Assembly: GCA_965223675.1 (NCBI GenBank)
Contig: OZ245013.1
Span: 1,302,001 to 1,366,000 of the forward strand
Reading direction: 5' to 3'
Source: JAGQKC01 sp965223675
GTDB lineage: Bacteria; Nitrospirota; Nitrospiria; Nitrospirales; UBA8639
Length of the DNA stretch: 64,000 nucleotides
A program made the position numbers and the translations under genes. Below the pieces are notes generated by a model that was not told the DNA's origin, made no database searches, and worked only from the letters and a program-made list of their open reading frames with translations. This document shows positions 44,418 to 53,406 of the stretch, piece by piece (the first letter of the stretch is position 1; each line of letters starts with the position of its first letter).

Positions 44418-44960
44418 TCAGTTTTTTGTGGAGGTTCGACCTTCCTCATTTAGATGAGCAGAATCGGAATTCACTGGTCGAAATTTGATTCCGTAGTCCA
44501 TTAATGTCTGCTGTACTTTGACCGCAAAAAACTCACGGCCTCGATCCGTCTGTATTCGGCTTATGGGAAACGGCATTTCCTCAACAACCTGTTCGAGAAA
44601 TTGCAGGGTATGGGCTGCGGTTTGGAACGGAAAGAGCGCTAAGACCCGGTAACGAGTACAATCATCGACTGCGGTATATTGGATCAACCTTGGCCCGATT
44701 TTAGCAGTTCCAAGATCAAACGTTCTTCGGTAGCTTAACTTTGGTATTAGGAACGTGGTGGGGTCCCTTGCTGTAACTCTTGAGTCCTTCTAGGTCAGAG
44801 ACAGCATAACGAGTAGCCCATTTCCGAAGAGTTGGACGTGAAATGCCACAGCGTCGACACACATATCGGCATCTTTAATCTCCTGATAGAGCTTCGCCCA
44901 TCCAAGTCACATCTGAACTTCTCTGGTCACAACCTCATCATAATTGAAACGATGTCTATG
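44418..44960 (-). pseudogene. IS481-family transposase remnant
   Basis: Two disconnected pieces. From about 44890 down a frame reads CRRCGISRPTLRKWATRYAV then LEGLKSYSKGPHHVPNTKV, the N-terminal helix-turn-helix of IS481 transposases. From 44687 a second frame reads IQYTAVDDCTRYRVLALFPF, RIQTDRGREFFAVKV and IKFRPVNSDSAHLNEEGRTS. That is the DDE catalytic core with D, D and the final N-E region, the last already degraded (normally N-G-K-x-E-R). The central part is missing and frames differ. The relic separates the epimerase gene from the giant surface gene. Confidence 0.8.
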
Positions 44961-44971
44961 AATCACACATC

Positions 44972-46027
44972 TCATGAGTATTTTATATCGTTCTCTCTCT
45001 GCTCCTTCCACCCAAGCTTTTCATTTACTGCACCATCTTTCATTAATTTTTTCAATTGATTTAGACGGACAAATTTCGGTTCTGTTAATAATTCCCTGGT
45101 TATGCGAGCATTCTTGAAGGCCTCATAGATTTCGCATGCGCCTGCTCGTGCATCCCACTGAGGTTTGAACCCAGGTAGCATACGATTGACTTTGCTACAA
45201 TCCACTCGATAGCAACGCTTATCCGGACCGGCACCCTCGGCATATTCTATTTCACAAGCAGGGACTGTCTCTTTAACAATTTCCCCTAATTCACGAATTC
45301 GATAGTTTTCCTGTGTGCGTCCAATATTAAAGGCCTGATTATGAATAGCTTCAATGGGAGCTTCAAGCACAGCTAAAAATGCTCGACAAACATCTTCAAC
45401 ATGGACAATGGGACGCCAAGGAGTGCCATCGCTCTTAATGAATACACGACCAGTCGTCATCGCAGATGCCATAAGATTATTAAGCACCAGATCGACTCGT
45501 AGTCGAGGTGAGATGCCGTAAACAGTCGCATTCCGCAAAAAGGTAGGATGAAAAGTATCATCAGCGAATTTTTGAACATCTCGTTCTACCCAAACTTTTG
45601 ATTGGCCATAAGGCGTAACGGGATTCAATGCTGAGGTCTCGGTGAGAAAGTCATCTCCAGAAGCCCCATAATTGCTGCAAGACGAAGAAAAAAGAAAGCG
45701 GGAAATACCCGAAGCTTTTGCTTTTTCAGCGAGCCGCACAGAAGCTGCATGGTTAATTTCATACGTAAGAGTTGGATCAAGGTCGCCAAGTGGATCATTT
45801 GAAAGACCGGCCAGATGAATAATTGCATCAAATCCCTCTAGTGCTATTGCCTCCGTGTCGCGTATATCTACATTCATTGAATGGATGGAATCCACACTTT
45901 CATTTGTAAATAGACAGTCAGCAAAAAGATTTGTATCGAGTCCTACGACTTCATATCCTTTGGCTAATAACAACTTGATTAATACGCTTCCAATATAACC
46001 ATTGTGACCTGTCACTAAAACCTTCAT
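44972..46027 (-). CDS. NAD-dependent epimerase/dehydratase (extended SDR)
   Basis: About 351 residues from the ATG at 46027, which has GGAGG six bases upstream; the longer frame to 46048 has no such site. MKVLVTGHNGYIGSVLIKLL is the NAD loop (G-x-x-G-x-x-G), IIHLAGLSNDPLGDLDP and FLFSSSCSNYGASG give the catalytic Ser, and PYGQSKVWVER is Y-x-x-x-K. PWRPIVHVEDVCRAFLAVLE is characteristic of GalE/RfbB-like nucleotide-sugar enzymes. The last ~50 residues are extra. It may be the sugar 4-reductase/epimerase of the locus, possibly working with the CDP-sugar genes, but that link is inferred. Confidence 0.87.
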   Translation of the reverse strand: MKVLVTGHNGYIGSVLIKLLLAKGYEVVGLDTNLFADCLFTNESVDSIHSMNVDIRDTEAIALEGFDAIIHLAGLSNDPLGDLDPTLTYEINHAASVRLAEKAKASGISRFLFSSSCSNYGASGDDFLTETSALNPVTPYGQSKVWVERDVQKFADDTFHPTFLRNATVYGISPRLRVDLVLNNLMASAMTTGRVFIKSDGTPWRPIVHVEDVCRAFLAVLEAPIEAIHNQAFNIGRTQENYRIRELGEIVKETVPACEIEYAEGAGPDKRCYRVDCSKVNRMLPGFKPQWDARAGACEIYEAFKNARITRELLTEPKFVRLNQLKKLMKDGAVNEKLGWKEQRENDIKYS

Positions 46028-46218
46028 GACCAACCTCCATCTTTTCACTGGAAGTCTTTACATACTTCAACGCGGAGCTCGACACTTGCCTAGCCTTCCG
46101 GTCACGCAAGATACACCAGAAGGAACAATACGAAAAGTAATTTTGGCAGTAAGACTTAACAGAAAAAAGCAATAAGCAATTACGTTAAATTTATTGAACT
46201 AGAAATGCACCCACTTTA

Positions 46219-46268
46219 CTTTTCACTTCACAAGACCAGACTTTAGTCTGGTCTTGTGAAGTGAAAAG
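46219..46268. repeat. Perfect 23-bp inverted repeat with 4-base loop
   Basis: The arms 46219-46241 and 46246-46268 are exactly complementary (left arm begins CTTTTCACTTCACAAGACC) around a TTTA loop. No T-run follows on either strand, so it is not a standard rho-independent terminator. It lies 208 bp after the NusG-like gene and 191 bp before the epimerase start, inside the transcript of the locus. It could be an RNA element used by the antiterminator, a processing site, or an insertion relic. Confidence 0.85.
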
Positions 46269-46476
46269 ATACGGATAAACTTTGATGGAAAATTTACGCT
46301 GAGGTTAAAAAACGCGGGCTGCCGCCCTTAACGGATCACCGTATTGTCCGTATAGATCGAGGGGGCAACTTGATTTTACTGCTGCATGAAGCCAAGGACA
46401 TACCCACCTCCCTTTGAGTGTCTCGGACTACTACTATCCAGCTAATCTTATAACAATAGACTGACACTAAACCATG
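46269..46476. other. Spacer with a short possible coding remnant
   Basis: On the plus strand a frame from about 46308 to 46419 reads KKRGLPPLTDHRIVRIDRGG then NLILLLHEAKDIPTSL and stops. It looks protein-like but has no start and no family I recognise, so it is probably a relic. Nothing else is visible. Confidence 0.25.
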
Positions 46477-46989
46477 CTAATCATGATCTTCGCAGAGAGC
46501 AAGACAACTTCGATCTATTACCATACGTCCCTGGAACGACACAGTTTTCAAAAGTATAGCGACTCGTTGCAGACCGTTAAGCTCCTGCTCAAAAATTGCA
46601 TTAAACCCTTGGAACGGACCATTATCTATAACTATCGTTTGTCCGCGTTTAAAAGAAGGATGGCGAATGACTACTAACCCGTTTTTTTCCCTAGTCTTAA
46701 TAGTATTTACTATTTCATCTTCTACAATTGCTGGCGTCAATCCGAACTTCACGACTCTTATTACGCCGCGACAATAGGAAACTTTTCGAAATTCCCTTGA
46801 TATATCTACCCTGACAAAAATATAGCCTGGAAATAATGGGTTGTTTTTTTTAGCTTTACCTTGGGAGCTAGTAGACCGAGTATTCTCAATACATGGGCAA
46901 AACGTCTCAACTCCCAAATGCTGCAAGTTGATTTCTGCCACATTTTCTTGTCTAACTTTTGTATGAATAAGGTACCAATTACGGTTCAT
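46477..46989 (-). CDS. NusG-paralogue / RfaH-like transcription antiterminator
   Basis: A 170-residue protein. The N-terminal NGN domain reads MNRNWYLIHTKVRQENVAEI, VETFCPCIE, and PLFPGYIFVRVD, the strongest family signature; SYCRGVIRVVKFG follows. The C-terminal KOW part has IRHPSFKRGQTIVIDNGPFQ with the G-x-x-x-G turn. Specialised NusG paralogues next to polysaccharide loci (RfaH, LoaP, UpxY) help RNA polymerase read through long operons. This gene is near the start of a ~45-kb minus-strand gene run, so it is a good candidate regulator of it. I found no exact ops element (GGCGGTAG). Confidence 0.9.
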   Translation of the reverse strand: MNRNWYLIHTKVRQENVAEINLQHLGVETFCPCIENTRSTSSQGKAKKNNPLFPGYIFVRVDISREFRKVSYCRGVIRVVKFGLTPAIVEDEIVNTIKTREKNGLVVIRHPSFKRGQTIVIDNGPFQGFNAIFEQELNGLQRVAILLKTVSFQGRMVIDRSCLALCEDHD

Positions 46990-47518
46990 CTAGTTTGGTT
47001 CATTATCTTTATTTCATGTCTCAATACTGTCGTCTATTCAATCCTGAAGTGTGAGAGTTTCTAAAACAACCATAAATTATCTATTACCTACATACAAACA
47101 TATAGAAGAGAATTAGAGAATCAATCGTACTGGTTGTGTTCTCTTTTAAAAGGACCTGAGATCTAAAAACCTGCTCAAAGAGCTAGAAAATGATTCCTAC
47201 CATTCGAACTCGAACAAGACATATTGATTAGTATAGGATGAGCAACAGAAGCAGAGTCAACCCTGAACCCTAAGTTCATAGCCATTAACTCATATTCTTT
47301 CTCTTTATCATCCTCGACAAGACAACCAATGTTGAAAGCTGAAATTCTCCACAACTCGTGGACATGTGGTTAAGCAGCCGATATGTCCGGGGGGAGTACA
47401 AGGCACAGGAACGAGTCGAGATAGAGCCTTTTGAGCCTACAGGGGTTCGTTGAGATAAGGAAGCCGTTCGGCTGAAACTGAAAAAAGATTACCTTCGTAT
47501 AGCCCCTCCACTATTTAT
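46990..47518. other. Intergenic region without a recognised gene
   Basis: This 529-bp gap lies between the barrel protein gene and the NusG-like gene. It is AT-rich with a GC-richer stretch at 47,360-47,480 that contains a short plus-strand frame (LVDMWLSSRYVRGEYKAQER) without start or known family. No tRNA or clear terminator was seen. A promoter for the antiterminator gene would be expected here. Confidence 0.35.
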
Positions 47519-48847
47519 CTAAAGAAATGCCTGAACAGACATCATGACTGTATTACTGTAAAAATCAAACACTTTTTGGGTTGAAAATCTTCGCTGGAAT
47601 GTATACGAAAGTTGGAAACCTAGCCAATCGACTGTTCGGTAATCTAATGAAATTCTCCAACGAAATCGGTCATCACGTCTTCCTCCATCAAAATCACTAT
47701 TTGAGTAGAGAAATGCCCCCCTCGTTTGTAGACGCTTCAAGAGCGTTTTGTTCACCGAAATCCCGACTCCTGTCTGTGTAAAAGTAGAGGTATTAAAAAC
47801 TGCTGACTGTAGGATTAGTCGAAAGGGGCGGAGACGAATCCTTAATCGAGTCGTAGGTCTCCACGTCAGATCACCTGCCATAAAAATTGTCTGTTGCTGC
47901 TTTCCTCCGGTACTTAAGCCACTTTCCATTAGCCTCGTGATTTCAGCAGGTTCACTTACCGGAGCCCGGTTAAAGTTTAGCACGTTATACCCAATATTAA
48001 ATTCTCCCGCTAGCTGTCGGCTCGGTGCCAACCTAAATCCAGTAAATACCCCATAAGAAAAACTGTCCAGCTGGTTATTTCTATCAAAATTTGAGTCTGA
48101 TACACTAACACCCAAAAGGGCCGAAGCACCAACATTTGCGGGGATAATTAACGTCAAATCAGCAGAAACATTTTTCTGGTCTCGCGGCGCAGCCTGACTA
48201 TTATTTGTAAAATGTAATCGTACAAAGCGCACGCCTACACGAATTCCAAGGTTGGTACCTATTAGTTCAGCCTGCGACAGAACGGAATTCGCTCTCCACG
48301 TCGTGATATCCTGTCGTTGAATATCGAACTCCGAACCTCTAGCATCAAATCCCTCTGTATGATCTGCTTGAAAATCTACCTTTACCCCGCCAGGAAAATC
48401 TAAGGTTAGATGTCCCAACCCGTTTTGTGTTAGTGCATTGTTTTCAGGGAATTTTTCATAGAGAAATTGTGTCATTCGATAATCAAGTAATAGTGAATGC
48501 TTTCCACCAAATGGCAACGAGGCTTGAATCCCTGGAGCTAAGGTCGTGAGAAAGTCGCTTCGTCTTCTCGTTTTTCTACTGAATACATTGTCGGTATACA
48601 CTTCGGCTACTCCCAAAAATGGATGCAAAAGTAGCGGACCTGCTTTAAGATTCTTTCCTGGCAGAAACTTACGAAATTCAATAAAACTAAAAATAGGATT
48701 GATGGGTTGATGACTTCCGGTGAAAGAGAAAGTGCCTGTATCGGCAAATGACTGAGTCCATCCTTTGGTAGGCAAAAATATTTCACAACACATAAGAAAG
48801 AGCAAGACATGACAATATGTAAACTTCACTCGTGAAGATTTTTTCAC
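47519..48847 (-). CDS. Outer-membrane beta-barrel protein of a polysaccharide locus
   Basis: About 442 residues from a GTG at 48847 with AGGAG eight bases upstream. A signal peptide is seen (CHVLLFLMCCEIFLPTKGW, cleavage near WTQ). From residue ~75 to the end it shows regularly alternating strands and short turns (LLLHPFLGVAEVYTDNVFSR, FLTTLAPGIQASLPFGGKHS, GVGISVNKTLLKRLQTRGAF). It ends MMSVQAFL with a hydrophobic last residue, the outer-membrane insertion signal. This type of DUF560/EpsL-like barrel occurs beside exopolysaccharide genes and may export or anchor the glycan. The exact family was not confirmed. Confidence 0.78.
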   Translation of the reverse strand: MKKSSRVKFTYCHVLLFLMCCEIFLPTKGWTQSFADTGTFSFTGSHQPINPIFSFIEFRKFLPGKNLKAGPLLLHPFLGVAEVYTDNVFSRKTRRRSDFLTTLAPGIQASLPFGGKHSLLLDYRMTQFLYEKFPENNALTQNGLGHLTLDFPGGVKVDFQADHTEGFDARGSEFDIQRQDITTWRANSVLSQAELIGTNLGIRVGVRFVRLHFTNNSQAAPRDQKNVSADLTLIIPANVGASALLGVSVSDSNFDRNNQLDSFSYGVFTGFRLAPSRQLAGEFNIGYNVLNFNRAPVSEPAEITRLMESGLSTGGKQQQTIFMAGDLTWRPTTRLRIRLRPFRLILQSAVFNTSTFTQTGVGISVNKTLLKRLQTRGAFLYSNSDFDGGRRDDRFRWRISLDYRTVDWLGFQLSYTFQRRFSTQKVFDFYSNTVMMSVQAFL

Positions 48848-49241
<394 letters not shown>

Positions 49242-49264
<23 letters not shown>

Positions 49265-49892
49265 ACAGTATCTGCGGAATCCACTTCGTCGTTAACAGAC
49301 CTTTGGCTTTCTGTAACGCACGGGCTCGATGGCTGATCGTATTTTTGTAGTCAAGATCCACTTCAGCTAAAGTCTTTCCTATATCGGGAAGAAAAAACAC
49401 CGGATCGTACCCAAATCCTTTCAAGCCCAAAGCTTGCTCAGATATTTCCCCGTTCAGTGTCCCTTCCACGACATCGACGACTCCTGAAGGATCTGCGATG
49501 GCTATTACTGTAAGAAAATGAGCGTGTCGATGTCCAGTAGGCACCCCTGCAAGTTCTTGAAGAAGTTTTTGACAGTTATCTTCATACGTTGCCTTCTCTC
49601 CTGCATACCTTGCGGCATAAACACCAGGACGTCCATTTAGAGCATCAACCTGCAATCCAGTGTCATCTGCCAAAGTCACATGTCCTGTGTACTTGGCAAT
49701 GCCTTGTGCTTTTTTGATCGCATTCTCCTCACACGTGCCCCCGTCTTCTTCAATGATCGGGGCCTGAGGAAAGTCACGGAGCGTTAAAACTGTGAGAGAA
49801 ATATCATGAAGAAGCGCCAGGATTTCCTGTGCTTTATGCTGATTCCCGGTCGCCAGCACGAGCACATTTTTTCTTCGCCATTCACCATTCAA
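49242..49892 (-). CDS. rdgB: XTP/dITP diphosphatase (RdgB/HAM1)
   Basis: About 216 residues. VLVLATGNQHKAQEILALL is the nucleotide-binding start (T-x-N-x-x-K), EEDGGTCEENAIKKA and LADDTGLQVDALNGRPGVYA hold the catalytic acidic residues, and GLKGFGYDPVFFLPDIG and ISHRARALQ complete the family. It hydrolyses deaminated purine triphosphates, keeping them out of nucleic acid. I chose the TTG at 49892, whose TG overlaps the rph stop as TTGA and which has AGGA eight bases upstream. The last six codons and the TAG stop are formed by the 5' end of tRNA-Pro, adding a GRSAAR tail. Confidence 0.93.
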
Positions 49893-50626
49893 GCTAATGT
49901 TCCTATTAAATCTTTTTGGATTTTTATCAAACTTTGAATTCCCACCCACCCAAGGGAAAGAAACACATCAAGATCTTTTTTCTCAAATGGTGTGCCCTCA
50001 GCAGTCCCCTGCACTTCAACCAAACGACCGCGTCCCGTCATGACTAAATTCATATCTACATCAGCGACAGAATCTTCATCATAGGCCAAATCAATCCGAA
50101 TTTCACTGCCAATCTTTCCAATACTAATAGCAGCCAGATAATCTTTCAGAGGACGTTGCTTGATTAATTGCTTCTCTTTCAGTTTTGTCATGGCATCAGC
50201 AAGGGCAATAAATGAACCGGTGATCGCGGCCGTTCGCGTTCCTCCATCGGCTTGGATCACATCGCAATCAATCCAAACGGTTCGCTCGCCTAAGGCTGTC
50301 ATATCGGTAACGGCTCGAAGAGCACGCCCGACTAATCGTTGGATCTCAAGAGTTCGGCCACCTTGCTTTCCCCGATTCGCTTCGCGTGGCATGCGATCGT
50401 GCGTCGAACGGGGAAGCATGCCATATTCTGCCGTTACCCAGCCCTGTCCTTTGTCACGGAGGAACGGGGGAACCTTCTCTTCAATCGTCGCATTACAGAT
50501 GACTTTGGTTTCACCCATTTCAATGAGGACCGAGCCTTCGGCATATTTTGTGAAGGAACGAGTAATTTTGACTGGTCGAATGTCATCAGGCTTTCGACCA
50601 TCAGATCTTTTAGAGAATGTAGACAT
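49889..50626 (-). CDS. rph: Ribonuclease PH
   Basis: About 245 residues from an ATG at 50626 with AGGAAA nine bases upstream. It begins MSTFSKRSDGRKPDDIRPVK and holds the phosphorolytic core: SVLIEMGETKVICNATIEE, GWVTAEYGMLPRSTHDRMPR, EIQRLVGRALRAVTDMTALG, and TVWIDCDVIQADGGTRTAAI then TGSFIALADA. This enzyme trims the 3' ends of tRNA precursors using phosphate. The open frame extends upstream to 50713 with a hydrophobic stretch, but the family start is the ATG chosen. It is coupled to rdgB by a TTGA overlap, and both lead into tRNA-Pro. Confidence 0.96.
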   Translation of the reverse strand: MSTFSKRSDGRKPDDIRPVKITRSFTKYAEGSVLIEMGETKVICNATIEEKVPPFLRDKGQGWVTAEYGMLPRSTHDRMPREANRGKQGGRTLEIQRLVGRALRAVTDMTALGERTVWIDCDVIQADGGTRTAAITGSFIALADAMTKLKEKQLIKQRPLKDYLAAISIGKIGSEIRIDLAYDEDSVADVDMNLVMTGRGRLVEVQGTAEGTPFEKKDLDVFLSLGWVGIQSLIKIQKDLIGTLA

Positions 50627-50709
50627 GAGGAAATTTCCTGGGTGAAAAGAAGACGGATTATAGAGAGCACTCGCTAAAAATACAAACGATCCGAGGACTC
50701 CTGCAAAGA

Positions 50710-50850
50710 TCACTTTTTTGTTATTGAAACGTGTTTCTGATGAATGTGCCGTTGTCGTCGGACCACAATGTATCTCACTCCCAGTAAGACGAAAATGAGT
50801 AAACTAATTCCCCAGACAAACAGGTCTTCATTCTGAAAAAGATACGGCAT
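50710..50850 (-). CDS. Possible 46-residue single-span membrane peptide
   Basis: From an ATG at 50850 the frame reads MPYLFQNEDLFVWGISLLIF then VLLGVRYIVVRRQRHIHQKH, one clear membrane span followed by a very basic tail, an inside-positive small membrane protein. It ends 83 bp before the rph start. There is no good Shine-Dalgarno, so it could be chance, but the composition is protein-like. Family unknown. Confidence 0.4.
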   Translation of the reverse strand: MPYLFQNEDLFVWGISLLIFVLLGVRYIVVRRQRHIHQKHVSITKK

Positions 50851-50910
50851 CGAATCGTAATGTGAGAGCAAGCCTGGATAGCACACGACAGTGTCAACGA
50901 CCCAATTTCG

Positions 50911-50939
50911 TTGACTACAATTTCACCTAGTGGTAGATT
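50911..50939 (+). promoter_or_regulatory. Sigma-70-like promoter of serS
   Basis: TTGACT at 50911-50916 is followed after exactly 17 bases by TAGATT at 50934-50939, 36 bp before the serS ATG. Spacing and consensus are good for the housekeeping sigma factor. Not tested. Confidence 0.6.
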
Positions 50940-50974
50940 CAAAACAACGCCCGAACCCCTAAGAATGTCAGCCT

Positions 50975-52261
50975 ATGTACGATTTCCGTCTCTTAAAAGA
51001 TCAGCTTGATAACTTGCGAGAGGGATTAGGTTCACGTGGGACTGATGTTCCATGGTCTCTGATTCAAAAGTTAACTGAACAACGTCGAGAATTAATCACA
51101 TCCGTTGAAGAACTTCGTCGAGAGCTGAAGCAAGGCTCCGACAACGTGGCCAAACGCAAACGAGACAAGCTGCCCACCGATGACGCAACAGCAACACTTC
51201 GAGAACTGGGGGACCGCATTCAGACAATAGAAAGACAGTTGCGCGAAGCCGAAGAACAACTAGAACACCAGGCACTGCGCATCCCCAACGTTCCCCATGA
51301 ATCTGTCCCAAAAGGTTCCAGCGCGACTGAGAATGTGGAAATACGTCGATGGGGAAGTATCCCCACATTTGATTGTACACCACGCTCCCATGATGAACTT
51401 GGAGAGATCCTCGGTATTTTTGACTTTGAACGAGCCAGTAAATTGACTGGAGCACGTTTTTCACTCTCGATGGGCATTGGAGCAAAGCTCGAACGTGCCC
51501 TGGCCAACTTTATGCTAGACCTCCACACCCGAGAACATGGCTATACAGAAGTCTTGCCTCCTTTTATTGTTAATCGAACCACCATGACCGGGACTGGGCA
51601 ACTGCCAAAGTTTGAAGACGACGCCTTTCATCTGGCTAATGAAGACTACTTTCTGATCCCGACGGCTGAGGTCCCCATTACCAACATTTATCAAAATGAA
51701 ATTCTAGCCGAGAATAATTTACCGATTCGATATGTTGCTCACACTCCTTGCTTTAGAAGAGAAGCGGGGTCCTATGGACAAGATACTCGTGGGTTGATTC
51801 GAGTCCATCAATTTAACAAGGTAGAACTGGTTAACTTTTCGAGTCCAGAACATTCATATGATGCGCTTGAGGAACTGACTCGGTCAGCGGAACAAGTCCT
51901 GCAAGCTCTCGGCCTTCCATATCGCGTGATGGCTCTCTGCACTGGAGATCTCGGGTTTGCAGCTTCGAAAACCTATGACCTCGAAGTGTGGGTTCCTTCG
52001 CAACAGACTTATCGAGAAGTATCATCATGCAGTAATTTTGAAGCCTTTCAAGCTAGGCGAGCCAATATTCGCTATCGCCCCAAGCAAGGTAAACCGAACT
52101 ACGTTCATACCTTAAATGGGTCCGCACTCGCAATCGGGCGAACCATCGTGGCTATTCTGGAAAATTTTCAACAAACAGACGGCTCGGTGAAGATACCTGA
52201 TGTCCTTCAACCCTACTTGCCTGGATCAGAGACGATCACCCCGAACAAACACCAAATCTAA
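50975..52261 (+). CDS. serS: Seryl-tRNA synthetase
   Basis: A 428-residue class II synthetase. Residues 1-110 form the tRNA-binding coiled coil (MYDFRLLKDQLDNLREGL ... LREAEEQLEHQALRIPNVPH). The catalytic domain carries TGTGQLPKFEDDAF, LIPTAEVPITNIY (TAEV, seryl-AMP binding), motif 2 CFRREAGSYGQDTRGLIRVH and motif 3 LNGSALAIGRTIVAILENFQ. EVSSCSNFEAFQARRANIRY is the SerS-specific segment. It charges tRNA-Ser. A tRNA-Ser gene lies 620 bp downstream on the same strand. Confidence 0.98.
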   Translation: MYDFRLLKDQLDNLREGLGSRGTDVPWSLIQKLTEQRRELITSVEELRRELKQGSDNVAKRKRDKLPTDDATATLRELGDRIQTIERQLREAEEQLEHQALRIPNVPHESVPKGSSATENVEIRRWGSIPTFDCTPRSHDELGEILGIFDFERASKLTGARFSLSMGIGAKLERALANFMLDLHTREHGYTEVLPPFIVNRTTMTGTGQLPKFEDDAFHLANEDYFLIPTAEVPITNIYQNEILAENNLPIRYVAHTPCFRREAGSYGQDTRGLIRVHQFNKVELVNFSSPEHSYDALEELTRSAEQVLQALGLPYRVMALCTGDLGFAASKTYDLEVWVPSQQTYREVSSCSNFEAFQARRANIRYRPKQGKPNYVHTLNGSALAIGRTIVAILENFQQTDGSVKIPDVLQPYLPGSETITPNKHQI

Positions 52262-52280
52262 ACGCCACACGAAAAAGCAT

Positions 52281-52688
52281 ATGGAACAGTCCCGATTGCC
52301 TGAGCGTGCTTGGAATCTCATGATGCAGGAATTTTTTGGTTCCAATCAATCATGGATCATCACACCTCAAAAATTATTTCTTTGGGATTCCAAAGGCATC
52401 TATATTGACTATCACTACCCTAACCCTGTCCAGTACCACTATATCGGTGGAGACAATTTACTGGGCAAACGCATTACAGCAGTTTTGCCAAAACCGATGG
52501 CCAAAAGCGTGCTGACTTCAGTCTTTCAAACGCTCGACCTCCAACAGCCACTTGTCGAACACTATGAATTAACCATGCAGCAACAATTGTTTCGAGTCGT
52601 TGTTCGATTCTTACCCTTTGAAGACAAAATTTCAGGCATTGTCAATGACTACCCTTCTCAATCCAAAGAAGAAACAATTCCAGATTGA
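52281..52688 (+). CDS. PAS-like single-domain protein
   Basis: A 135-residue protein from the ATG at 52281, 19 bp after the serS stop. The core ITPQKLFLWDSKGIYIDYHY then LLGKRITAVLPKPMAKSVLT and PLVEHYELTMQQQLFRVVVR follows the order of a PAS domain (strand, G-x-x-x-x-x-x-L-P, helix, last three strands). No output domain is attached. It may sense a ligand or partner; function unknown. Co-transcription with serS is likely from the short gap. Confidence 0.6.
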   Translation: MEQSRLPERAWNLMMQEFFGSNQSWIITPQKLFLWDSKGIYIDYHYPNPVQYHYIGGDNLLGKRITAVLPKPMAKSVLTSVFQTLDLQQPLVEHYELTMQQQLFRVVVRFLPFEDKISGIVNDYPSQSKEETIPD

Positions 52689-52882
52689 TCTATGATGCTC
52701 GGAAAGTTCCTTGCCTACCACCCACGACTTGCCAGATGAGATCGACTGCCCCTATTGAATGAGAAAGCCTCACTCTGCTCGTCAAAGATCGTTTCCAGAA
52801 ATTTACATATTTTCATTGCACCACTTCTCAGCACAGGCTTTCTCTCATAGACAAATCGCAAATCGTCTATTACTATACTTGA

Positions 52883-52970
52883 GGAGGGGTGCTAGAGTGG
52901 ACGAATAGGCCGGTCTTGAAAACCGGAGTTCTTCACGGGACCGTGGGTTCGAATCCCACCCCCTCCGCCA
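52883..52970 (+). tRNA. tRNA-Ser (anticodon UGA), CCA encoded
   Basis: The gene begins GGAGGGGTGCTAGAGTGG, has an anticodon stem CCGGT with loop CTTGAAA and return ACCGG, giving anticodon TGA, and a long variable arm (AGTTCTTCACGGGACC), as expected of a serine tRNA. The T arm is GTGGGTTCGAATCCCAC and the acceptor ends CCCCTCC-G-CCA. Confidence 0.97.
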
Positions 52971-53311
52971 TACAAATCAAGAGGTTGTGTCTTCCCTTCC
53001 TCCCAAGCCCAATCAGACAAACTGCCCAGTGTAACCTTTTGTAATCTTTTCTTTCTGAAAGTATTCGTTTAGCCTATGTCATGAAGAGCCAGGTCTGCAA
53101 TACTGACAGGTAAATCGTATGATTCTAAACAATAGGCAAAATCTCGAGATTTGAGGCGACCTTCAAGTTCCATGGGGTCTCTGCTACCTAGCTATGTTAA
53201 AGTAAGAGCTTTGTGCACGCTGACGAGTAAAGAACCCTGCCCTTCCAGGCGATGCATTCAAATACGATTTTTCGAAAATATCTTCGCAACCAAAAAACTT
53301 AGACACTGCAA
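52971..53311. other. Spacer after tRNA-Ser, no recognised gene
   Basis: About 340 bp between the tRNA and the terminator. Short open frames are present but none is protein-like by motif or composition. Confidence 0.4.
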
Positions 53312-53348
53312 AAGAGCCCTACTCCTCAAAGGGTAGGGCTCTTTTTTT
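53312..53348 (+). terminator. Strong rho-independent terminator
   Basis: AAGAGCCCTAC and GTAGGGCTCTT form an 11-bp GC-rich stem around a loop near TCCTCAAAGG, followed by seven T residues. A shorter T-run on the other strand would let it work in both directions. Confidence 0.85.
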
Positions 53349-53406
53349 ACCTCACCTACCTTGACGAATAAGCCATATACGCTATGCTTTCCCGTCATTG
53401 CTGAAA

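Noticed and set aside
47360..47480. GC-richer stretch as a riboswitch or small RNA
   Set aside because: I could not assign a known consensus or a convincing fold by eye.
50627..50713. N-terminal hydrophobic extension of RNase PH
   Set aside because: The family starts at MSTFSKRSDGRKPDD with a good ribosome site; the extension is not seen in RNase PH proteins.
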